A program made the translations under genes and the position numbers. A DNA stretch of 64,000 nt, from contig JAMXBD010002731.1 in the NCBI GenBank assembly GCA_024138025.1, positions 1 through 64,000 of the forward strand. The letters are read 5' to 3'. The notes beneath the pieces were generated by a model. It was not told the DNA's origin. It was given only the letters and a program-made list of their open reading frames with translations, and ran no database searches. The stretch's first letter is position 1. Each line of letters begins with the position of its first letter. This DNA is from Combretum micranthum. Its lineage: Eukaryota; Streptophyta; Magnoliopsida; Myrtales; Combretaceae. Shown piece by piece: positions 47,188 to 56,262 of this stretch.

Positions 47188-47893
47188 TGTCACACCCCGC
47201 CCCCGCAAGCGACGGCGATGCGATGCCAGTGCAGACAAACCCACCACTGGCCCCCTAGTGATAATGGCCAACACCACCATTGCATCATGGTGACCCCAAC
47301 CAATGCATGTCCCGCAGGGTACCACGGGTACTATAGGTATTGTTACCTTCAGGATGGATTGAACCCCAGTCTGCAGCCTTTAGGATTCGAACCCCAAACT
47401 TGAGGCTTTTGCCTGCCCCAAAGGCAGCACCTCTTACCAGTTGACCTGCCTTTTAATGTCACACCCCGTCCCCGCAGGCGACGGCGATGAGATGCCAGGG
47501 CAGACAACCACCATTAGCCCCCTTGATAATGGCCGACACCACCATTGCATCATGGTGACCCCAACCAACGCATGCCCCGCAGGGTATCATAGGCACTATA
47601 GGTATTGTTACCCTCAGGATAAGTTGAACCCAGTCTGCAGCCTCTAGGATTCGAACCCATGACCTGAGGCTTTTGCCTGCCCCAAAGGTAGGGTTCGAAT
47701 CCTACAGGTTGCAAACTGGGTTCAACTCATCCTGAAGGTAACAATACCTATAGTGCCTGTGATACCCTGCGGGGCATGCGTTGGTTGGGGTCATCATGAT
47801 GCAATGGTGGTGTCGGCCATTATCACTAGGGGGCCAGTGGTGGTTGTCTGCCCTGGCATTGCATCGCCGTCGCCTACGGGGACTGGTGTGACA
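47188..47893. mobile_element. cluster of three tRNA-derived SINE copies (two direct, one inverted)
   Basis: A GC-rich block in AT-rich DNA. Copy A (47188-47456, minus) and copy B (47457-47690, minus) start at their left ends with TGTCACACCCCG; copy C (47691-47893, plus) ends GGTGTGACA. The minus-strand head of A has tRNA-like promoter boxes, A box GGTCAACTGGTAAGAGG (47430-47446) and B box GGTTCGAATCC (47383-47393), about 50 bp apart as in tRNA genes. B and C meet head to head at 47690/47691, making an inverted repeat with arms of about 200 bp. The block is flanked by TTAAC on both sides (47183-47187 and 47894-47898). ORFs at 47218, 47441 and 47753 are by-products. Confidence 0.7.
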
Positions 47894-48214
47894 TTAACAC
47901 TCATAACACTATCTCATTTTCTCTCCCTCCCTTCCATTTGTACCAAACCAACACCACTCTCTCTTCCTCTTGCTCTCATTTTTCTTTCAATTTTCTCTCT
48001 CTCATTTATTCTATAAATACCCTCATGCCTCCTTCATCTCAAATACCTTACATTTCACTTCCTTAATGCTCTTAAACACTTATAAAACTCTCCCAAACTC
48101 TCTATCATTTCTTTCTTCCGTCACCGCCACCCTCCCCTCAAATTCTCTCTCTCGGCCTCTCTTCTCCTCTCACATACACATACTTCTTCCACTCTTTGTT
48201 AAGATAAGCACACT
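47894..48214 (+). other. C/T-rich promoter-leader-like sequence
   Basis: Long runs of CTCTC/TTCTC surround CTATAAATACCC at 48011-48022, giving the TATA plus pyrimidine leader layout of an LTR or a gene promoter on the plus strand. No coding region follows before the hAT remnant begins. ORFs at 47970-48293 are low complexity. Confidence 0.35.
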
Positions 48215-49750
48215 AAATACTACGGGTGAGTGGGTACAAGATGGGTATAGTATGAGGTACTACCTATACCCTACCTTGTATGGTACAGGGTAGTAGATTT
48301 GCTACTCGGACCCTACCCTATAGCATTATCTACCCATCCTGTACCCGTACCCTGTAATACCCATAGAGTACAAGGTATCTTACGGAACTTGTAAAGTATT
48401 TCATGAGCCAATAATTTCTTTCATGAGTCTATTTGTATTTATACTTTATACGACATCAAATATGGTATACCTATAGCAAGAAAATAAATAATACTTTTGT
48501 TTGATTTAGAATTTAAACACACACATCAAAGCTGATTTTTAAAATAAAAATTTGATAAATACAAGTAAACTGATAATTTCGTAGTAGAAAAAACCAAAAA
48601 ACAACACAAAAAACCTGATCAATACAAATAAAAAACCAGCCTAATAAAGTTGTGAAATCTAGTAGCTTCAACAAGAACATAAAAACAGCTTGAAATTCAT
48701 CTCTAAAACTCCTTCAAGTTCAATAAATCATAGCTTGTGAGGCAATTTGTTGTAAAACTGAAATGAAAGAAAATTTACAGCATGAAGGAGAAAGTTCATG
48801 TGATGCACAAAGTCTGCCTTTGAACATGTCTATTAAGCACATAAATAACCCTAATTAAAATCTAACTAGACATTACAAAAGATAATTAGAAACTAATTGT
48901 GGTACATATTAAGAAATACCTACCACAAGCATAGCCACTTCATCAGGTGAAAATGCATTTTGTCTTATACTTTAGTCAACATCCAAAATTTCTTCATCAA
49001 TCAAACTTGTCTTTATAAATTAGAAAAATACAGTTAAATAAAAAGTTAGTAGTATGGAATTCAAAATAATGTTATAAAGTTGAATAACTTATGCAAGAGG
49101 AAAAAAAGAAATAAATATTAATACAAAAAACTTACTCATCTCGTATCTTTCAGCATTTTTTAAATATTCTTCCACATAAATTGGCTTTGGATTGTTTCTC
49201 AACCAGTCTTGTGCACAAATCAAGCATTCAATAACCCTTGGTGTCAAAGAGCTACGAAATTGGTCAAGAACTCAACCTGAAGTGCTAAATGCAGACTCTG
49301 ATGCAGCAGTTGACACATGAATAGGGAAAATGTCCCTTGCCATTTGAGAAAGAACTCTAAATCTTGAACTGTTAGCTCACTACTAAGCTAAAATATCAAA
49401 GTCATCATCATTCTTTTCACGTGGTTGCTCTAAATATTGATCCAACTCAAATTTATAAATGTCATTTTCTTTGGCTTCCATAAACTTTTCAAAACCTTCT
49501 TTGATTTTTCTAAGGGGTTCATCTAAAACATGAATATCACCATCACCAATAATTTGATCCCTATCTCCATATCAAGTGAGGCTTGAGAACTTTGGACTAT
49601 CTTATACTTAAGAGCACGATCATAAAACTCAAACAATCTACAAATCACATTCTTCATGTTGTTAAGCATTGCTTCTACCTTCGCATCATCATTACCATAA
49701 ATTTCTTTGTAGCAATATTTCACAAACTTAAATTTCACTATAAATTTTCA
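48215..49750 (-). mobile_element. 3' part of a hAT transposon
   Basis: The left end (48215-48375) is packed with GGGTA/TACCC words in both orientations, as in hAT subterminal regions. The right part carries the C-terminal half of a transposase on the minus strand. The N-terminal half and the other terminus are not visible. Confidence 0.6.
48925..49745 (-). pseudogene. hAT transposase C-terminal remnant (RICESLEEPER-like)
   Basis: Minus strand: KFKFVKYCYKEIYG at 49700-49738, then an acidic linker, then the hAT dimerisation domain: SRFRVLSQMARDIFP, VSTAASESAFSTSG, LDQFRSSLTPRVIE and CLICAQDWLRNNPKP (about 49170-49390), followed by VEEYLKNAERYE. A separate tail DEEILDVD lies near 48980, possibly after an intron. 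Stops near 49275 and 49385 break it. This domain holds transposase subunits together in active hAT elements; the catalytic part is absent here. Confidence 0.8.
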
Positions 49751-49979
49751 AAGTTATTTTCCATGAACTTAAGTTTCCTAACTTGATTACAAAAGCCATT
49801 TAGTAGAAATTCTATTTTTAAGCAACATCACTAAGATTATGCATGTATTATGAGCTATTGAGTTTCTAATGGTGCCTAAATGTAGAAATAATAAATACAA
49901 TTGCCTTGGAGAGTCTATAAGGGATGAAACTTGGAAAAAGTGTAAAAATAAACTTGAATGCAAGTCTAGGTGCAATTTG

Positions 49980-51300
49980 ACCCTATGATTCTAAGATCCA
50001 AATGACCTTAAATGTTTGAAACAACCTTACAAATGGATAGAGTACTCAAAGTAGGTAGAAATCGACTACTCATATGTAAAAATAAGAGTTAAAATGACTA
50101 AGTTATGATCAATTTAAGATTTAAACTAGATAACTGGGAAATATAGCAAAAATAGAATCATTGGAAGTAGAAGTTTAGATGAAGTTAACCTGAAACACTC
50201 ATTTTGGGTTTTTCGTTGTTTAGGTAATGAGGATCCTAAAGCCATATCCTCCTAAGGATCACTTCGACCAAGGATTGCACTATGAACAAGTGAGTTTTTC
50301 CTTATAATTTCGTTAGCCTTACTTGTGCTTGTAACTAGTTGCATTAGTTGATAAGAAAAAGATAAAATAGATATGTATGGGGGTTTCATGGGTTATGTAT
50401 GTGTAGTAAAGGGTGTTAAGCGTATCGAAACCATTGCCATGAATGTTTTTATGTGCTTTTCATTTGAACCATGGGCATTATGTGTGTGATTAATTGCTTG
50501 AACAACCCATGAATGAATCACAAATCCTAATCCGCTTGTAATTGAATGGACATGCATTGCATCATCGAGTCACATTTCTCTTTAGCTGCTACTCGTACGT
50601 GTAGAGCTGGATGTGCTATAATCATTCTGGGACACACGTCTCGCTCCTTCTTAGGGAAAACATATCGCTCAAGGAAAATGACCCTCAGTTCGGAGTTGTG
50701 CCAGTCGAACTCTATGGGCAGGTGCTTGAGGATTAGCAGTAGAGGATTATGGAGACCCTTGGGACAATTCCCTAACCCTTGTCACGGAGGGTGTAAATCC
50801 ATTCTATCTATGGTTTCTAGATGGAATATACATACTAGATTGTTTCACGTGTTTGATGCATCAGCATTGCATATGCTTGAATTAATAAACTTGTTTGATT
50901 ATGATTGTTTGGTGCAAATGAATGGAGGTATCTCACTAAGCTAGATATAACTTACCTTCCAATAGTTTTTTTTTTTTTTTTTTTACAGGAAAAACAAAAG
51001 CTGGGATTAGGCATCCGAATGCAGAGCATACTAAAGATTGAGTCAATCTAACTAGAGGATTAGGAAGCTATAATCCGAACTTAGCTGAGAGAAAGATTTG
51101 AAACTTGATTTTCTCTTTCTTAAACTCTCCTTACACTTTTTGTAATTTCTTTATAGTTAAAAGATAGACTTGAGATTACCTTATCTTATCTTTTGACTGC
51201 GATCCTTGTGATTTCTAGATTATTAGTATCCAAAACTATTTTCTCAATAAATGTATATATAAATATAACATAGTGAGAGTATAATTAATTAGAATCTTAC
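49980..51300 (+). other. LTR-like non-coding sequence
   Basis: Contains a GC-richer stretch (50560-50800) and phrases resembling the interior of the gypsy LTRs in this window (AGGTAATGAGGATCCTAAAG near 50222, TTTTTTACAGGAAAAACAAAAG near 50978). The 132-codon ORF at 50546-50944 has no family motif. I cannot find TG..CA ends, so the call is weak. Confidence 0.3.
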
Positions 51301-51401
51301 AAACTCTAATTTGCAATATGATCCTTATATTATAGATATACATGTGATATGATGACTTAAGATAATCCTACTATACTCCTATTTTAGGTCATAATAATAT
51401 G

Positions 51402-52222
51402 AGTAACGGTCCATCAATAACACCATTAATGGGGTTCTTTCAAGTAACATGTGCCAACATCATATATACTTTTATTTTTTAATTAACACAGTAGACTCAA
51501 CCTATTGGTGGAATGAAAAAAAATAAAAAATAGAAAAACTAAATCACTGAATCTTTTGAACGACACCCAAAATCATCCCTAACCTAAACACTCTTAACAC
51601 AATGAAACCTTAAATCACTGGTTCTTCCTGATCTGGTTTTAGCCAAAGTGTTTTAAAGATATGAAAATCAAGGAAAAACATAAAAAACTACTAAAAAAAA
51701 CCCCAAATCCATAGCAGTAGTTGTTTTTTGCTCCTTTTCGTTGCCATTCTTATCATCGTCTTCCTCAAAAGCTGAAACCAAAAATATCCTAGATAGCCCA
51801 GCTGGAGTCGCAAAAGTAATCATCTTGGGGTCCCTTTCATCAATGAATATCTTGGATACAGGAACCTAAAACAACATCTCTCTACTCTTTATCTACCTGA
51901 CTTTCTTCATCTAGCGATTCTCCACAAACACTGTGACTTCTACCTCATACTGCACAGTGCATCGGATGTTCTTAAACAAATGCTCTTTCTTGGTTTTTGA
52001 GAGAGTTTATGAGAGTGATTATGAAACGGTGTGTCATTTACTGATTTTGATACATTTTACTGGTGTTTATGTTTTTTTTTTTTCCTCTTTTTTGTTCCTC
52101 CTCCTGAACGGGTCCGAATTCGGACATTCTCCAGTAAAATATAATATTCAAATTATTCTTGCTTTTGACACATGTCACATGACAGAACGTTGTTAACGGT
52201 GTCATTAATGGTCTTTTACCTT
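51402..52222. mobile_element. long-TIR element (Mutator-like), about 820 bp
   Basis: Left arm 51402-51452 (GTAACGGTCCATCAATAAC then ACCATTAATGGGGTTCT and AACATGTGCCAA) is an inverted copy, at about 75-80 percent, of the right arm 52160-52222 (other strand: GACCATTAATGACACCG, GTTCTGTCATGTGACATGTGTC). Long inverted repeats of about 50-60 bp suggest a Mutator-like element. The interior holds coding-looking text on the minus strand, for example VPVSKIFIDERDPKMITFAT continuing PAGLSRIFLVSAFEEDDD at about 51755-51870, which I cannot assign to a family and which may be captured host sequence. Confidence 0.5.
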
Positions 52223-52680
52223 CACATTGCTATTACTACATTTTAACCATTTTAAGTATTAACACCTCAAATAAAATTATTTAAAAGTATCGGTATCTTT
52301 TTATTTAATTTATCTTTTTATGTAGAATCATAAAATTATAATATTGTAAAATTGTACGAGTAAATCATGAATTTAACAACTATAGAAAAATTTAGAAGCA
52401 ATTGAAAATAGACATTACATGATCAAATTATTAATCATGAAGCAAACCATAGGAAAACAATAAGCACTCTAGTAAGTACATCTCTAGGGATTTTATGGTA
52501 CAGCAAAATATAATGCTTCAATGCTGAATTCTAAAGCAAACAACTCATTCTTCGTTAACACAAACCAACACTTGACTACTAAGAAATCAACCATAAGAAG
52601 CTGAAAAGTTGATACATCATAGGATTATTATTCTCAAATCCTATGTTTGCATTTTCTTCCTAGACAAAGTACTCAAGTGA
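52223..52680. other. 3' flank of the receptor kinase gene
   Basis: AT-rich; presumably contains the 3' untranslated region and poly(A) site of the minus-strand receptor kinase gene. No separate gene seen. Confidence 0.5.
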
Positions 52681-54738
52681 TCATGGTTCAAAGGATAGTA
52701 CTATGGAACTCTCATCTTCCTCTTTTATTTTGTTCATCATAGCCGAAACTTCAACCATGTTTGGTCTCTCATCAGGCGAAGAATTTACACACTTCAATGC
52801 TAATTGCAGTAAGTTAACCAATCTCTCCTCATTCACGCCTTCCGCGACCAGATTCCTGTCAAAAACTTCAGCAGTCCATTCCTCTCTAACCACAGAATCC
52901 ACCCATTTTGTCAAGTCCATCCCCCCATTTTCCGCCATCTTTCCTGTCAAGAGTTCAAGTAGGATCACACCAAATCCATATACATCACCTGCAAAAGGAT
53001 CCTTTCCTTGGTTTCCTGCGAGATTGATAACCCTGGAACTTGATCTGTTTCGTGAAAGAGTGGGCAAATCTTGGTTTTGAATTAGTGTTATGCCATACTC
53101 ACTGACGCAAGGCTTCATGTTTTGATTGAACAGGATGTTGGTGGATTTTATGTTGCCATGTGCAATTCCCTCGTCATGAAGTTCCTTGTGCATGAATGCT
53201 AATGCCTCAGCAGTGCCAGCTGCAGCTCCTAATCTGCTTTCCCAATCGAATGCTTGGCCATTTTTAGATCCTGAAATAAAAATTGGAGCAAGAAATTAAC
53301 CTTCGGGTTTAATTCCTCAACTTGCATATTTCATTTGTGTCCTGGAGCTCGAGATGCTGAGTTCAAAGTCTAAACTTCACATCTACGGACTTTAAACCTT
53401 TAGATCAGTTAGTTATGACAGGTATTAAACAAACATACCATGAAGTAGTTTGAAGAGGCTGCCATTTGGCTGATACTCATAAACCAAAAGCTTCTCATGC
53501 TTGGTGCAATAAAAGGCTACTGCAGAGATCACATTTGGGTGCTTTGCAAGGTCTAGCCTTAGCATCCTCCTCTTGAAATCTTCCTCCGAAATTCCACTTT
53601 CTCTGATCCTTTTTACTGCCAATGTTGCACCATCATTAAATACAACCTTGTACAAGGACCCATTCCTTCCCCGGCCAAGCAATTCAGCAGGAGATTTGAG
53701 TAGTTCCTCAAATGTTACATCCCTTAGGGATGGACCAGAAAGAACCACGAGAGATGGAGGACCAAGTCCACTGTCCATTGATGTCATTGTCATTGAATAC
53801 TCGGATTTGGTCTCATCGCCCGTAAGCTCGACTGAATTTTCATAAAAATTGCTGCTGTTGCTGCTAGCATCCTTCGGTTTGACCTTCTCCACATCATCAA
53901 CCTTTCCTTTTGGCCTCATTTTGGCTCCTAATTTCACAACAACAAAGAGGACTACCAAAAGTCCTAGAGATGCATACCCTAAGTATATAAGAAACCTATC
54001 CACAGACCATTTTTCAGAACTTCCATTAGACTCTGAGGATGGTGGACATTGGTTCAACAATTGTACACCACACAATCCAGGATTACCCGAAAAACTATCT
54101 ACACCAAAGCGCCCTTTCATATCTGGTACAGGACCACTAAATTCATTATTTGATACATTGAAGCCCATCAAACCGGCATAGTTGAACTCGGGTAAACTTC
54201 CTATAAAATGGTTATTTTGAGCAAGGAAGGAAAGCATGCCTCTATGCAGGTTAGGTAACTTGCCTGTGAAGTTGTTGTTGGATACATCGATCGTATTCAG
54301 TTTACTCAACTTGGATATGGAAGCAGGAAGCTGTCCTGAGAACTTGTTACCACTCAAATACAAGTGTGTCAATTGTTTGCAGTTTCCTATTTCTTCTGGT
54401 ATTGTTCCAACTAGGCTGTTGTCCTGGAGTCCTAGAAACATCAGAGACTTGGCTTTGCAAAGGAAATCAGCATCCAGGGTGCCACTAAGATTCAGTTCAT
54501 CAAGAACAATCCTCCTCACGGTTTTTGATGCCGAGTCACATGTCACACCCTTCCAATTGTCATTGCAAGGATCCGAGGTTGTGTTCCAGCCCCAGTTGGC
54601 CTCTTTTTGTGCATTACCAGGAGAGAGTTTCTCCATAAATTGGACCAGTGAGTCCCTGACGATCTGGTCTTCTGAAGTTGAGCCCTGGATGAGAAGAAAT
54701 GCTACAGAAAAGAGTAACCAAGTAGCTGTTCTCTCCAT
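52681..54738 (-). CDS. probable inactive leucine-rich repeat receptor-like kinase (LRR-III)
   Basis: Two exons, 54738-53439 and 53270-52681, join in frame to 629 residues. Signal peptide about 1-22; LRR N-terminal cap with the pair in DPCNDNWKGVTCD (58, 67); about five leucine-rich repeats (75-215); closing cysteines at 223 and 231; membrane segment about 249-270; Ser-rich juxtamembrane; kinase-like domain about 340-615. The glycine loop (GRGRNG, 355-360) and the lysine K376 remain, but the HRD motif is HGN (471-473) and the DFG motif is EYG (491-493), so phosphotransfer is unlikely. It probably acts at the plasma membrane as a co-receptor or scaffold. The match is to plant proteins annotated as probable inactive receptor kinases of the At2g26730 kind; the exact orthologue is uncertain. 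The first ATG of the frame follows a good TATA box. Frames on the opposite strand (53573-54820) are shadows. Confidence 0.95.
53271..53438 (-). other. intron of the receptor kinase gene (168 bp)
   Basis: Donor G|GTATGT after codon bases CATG (residues HG) and acceptor TTTATTTCAG|GATC. Splicing restores KLLHG-SKNGQAFDWESRLG, the normal text between kinase subdomains V and VIa of this family, and interrupts glycine codon 434. The single intron at this place is typical of LRR-III genes. Confidence 0.95.
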
Positions 54739-54812
54739 TTTGTTAGGGGATTTTAGCAGAAATGGTATGAAAGTAGCTCATGACTGCTTCATCCTAGATG
54801 GTGCAAGAGTAA

Positions 54813-54819
54813 ATTTATA
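54813..54819 (-). promoter_or_regulatory. TATA box of the receptor kinase gene
   Basis: CTATAAATTTA on the minus strand, 75 bp upstream of the ATG at 54738, leaving room for a leader of about 45 nt. Confidence 0.6.
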
Positions 54820-55762
54820 GTAACACTCCAAGGTTGTCAGCTACTTTATTTTAAATTTATATTAAAAGTTGAATTTAACATCATTGATCCTATAAAATAA
54901 ATTCTGTTTGCGAACTCTGTGATACAAAAAGAAGAATGCAACGGATTTAAGGACGTTGTGACTTGTCTAGACACAGATAGAGCATCTGGAATGGATCAAT
55001 ATGTGCATGTCAAACAATGAATGGGACAGAAAAATTTTCTAAAACTAAATGAAAACGAATTGCCGGCAGCTTGAAAAGGTCTAATTTCGCTACTAATGAT
55101 GTCCGTTGTATCACCGATAACAACTTTTGCTGTTGGATTATTTAAGGAAAGTTGTAGTACTTTAAATCACATTAAGAAATTGTTGTTTTTTTGTCTAAAG
55201 AATTTCATTTCGGCTCTGAGAACACAATTAGGACAAATATGAAAATAAAAAAGTTAGAGACTCGTGTCATCGGGAATTAATTAAGTACCGATTCATTACA
55301 TGATCGTTAATATCTACTGTTATATTAGCTTATATGATTTTTTTCATATTAAAATTGTCAATTTAATACCTAATCAAACTTTTTATAACTATTTTCACTA
55401 TGACACGATTTCCTCTATTCATGGATATGGAAAATAGTTAGTTTATTATTGAACTTTCAAAACTTCTCTTAATATAGTCCATCACTAAAAAACCATGATA
55501 CGCTCCTAGCTCGTATCTCAATGCAGTAGGCCCCATAAATCGATTTGCAAAGAAAATAAGGATAGAAGGGATATGGACGGAACTATTAATGGATATTACG
55601 CACCAAAAATAGTCCGAACTACACTCTCACTCTCTTGATATGACGCACAAGAAAGGTAAAGTGGTTGTTCGCCACAATTGATTTGCATCCAAATGGGAGA
55701 CAAATACAAAGGAGTTGTAATATGTTTTTCATGAGCTAGGGTTTTCTAAACATAGGGTATAT
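54820..55762. other. upstream flank of the receptor kinase gene
   Basis: Moderately AT-rich; contains the rest of the promoter. No ORF with a recognisable family. AT-rich text at 55300-55400 loosely resembles the interior of the Mutator-like MITEs, too weak to call. Confidence 0.45.
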
Positions 55763-56262
55763 TTACATACCCACACATAATGGCAAAGATGTAAATAAAG
55801 CAAAAGAGCAAACTTGTAAATAAAGAAAATTCATGCAAAAGATAGAACAGTTGTCACCCCCTCCATCTTCTTGAAGCAAAATTCCCAACATGCTTACGGC
55901 TTCATTAAGGGCATTTTTGTTGATAACACCGTTGGTCACAAGCATGATGTTGCCTGTGATCTTCTCTGCCTCGCTCATTCTTCAATACGGCCTGGGTTAC
56001 GGCCGTGGTCATCAGGGGGATCTCCTTTCTCATGAATAACGGCCGATGTTACAACTGTAGTTGACAAGGGGATCTCGAGTCCTTCTTGTTCTTCTCTTAA
56101 CTTCTTGCAAATTGATCTATTAACATTTGTATTATACATCCTATAACCATGTAAGAAGTTATGCTCATCTTCTTGAGGCTGATTTAACAGAATTCTTTGA
56201 GTCAAACCTGTAATCCTTTAGCTCTCGCTCGAGTGATTGAACCCATAGGAATCTGATTCCTA
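55763..56262 (-). pseudogene. frameshifted unknown ORF, probable retroelement tail
   Basis: Two minus-strand frames abut at 55975-55978. The upstream one (from about 56220) reads LLNQPQEDEHNFLHGY and LEIPLSTTVVTSAV; the downstream one reads MSEAEKITGNIMLVTNG and LNEAVSMLGILLQEDGGGDN. They are offset by one frame, so a frameshift probably split one older ORF. Just before them, SITRARAKGLQ in another frame resembles the TRARAK motif found in gypsy polyproteins. I do not recognise the family with certainty. GC content is slightly higher than around it. Confidence 0.35.

Noticed and set aside
47188..47893. Functional tRNA gene
   Set aside because: The A and B boxes are present but the tRNA fold (acceptor stem, anticodon stem) is not, and the sequence recurs as a dispersed repeat, so it is a SINE head.
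47188..47893. A short LTR retrotransposon (TGTCACA ends plus TTAAC duplication)
   Set aside because: The outer ends are inverted, not direct, there is no primer binding site, and the tRNA promoter boxes point to a SINE. Kept as a finding because the 5 bp flank is unexplained.
50546..50944. 132-codon ORF as a gene
   Set aside because: No recognisable motif, and it lies in sequence resembling LTR interiors of this window.
53573..54820. Plus-strand ORFs of 90-194 codons opposite the receptor kinase exon
   Set aside because: They are antisense shadows of a confidently identified coding exon and show no family motif.
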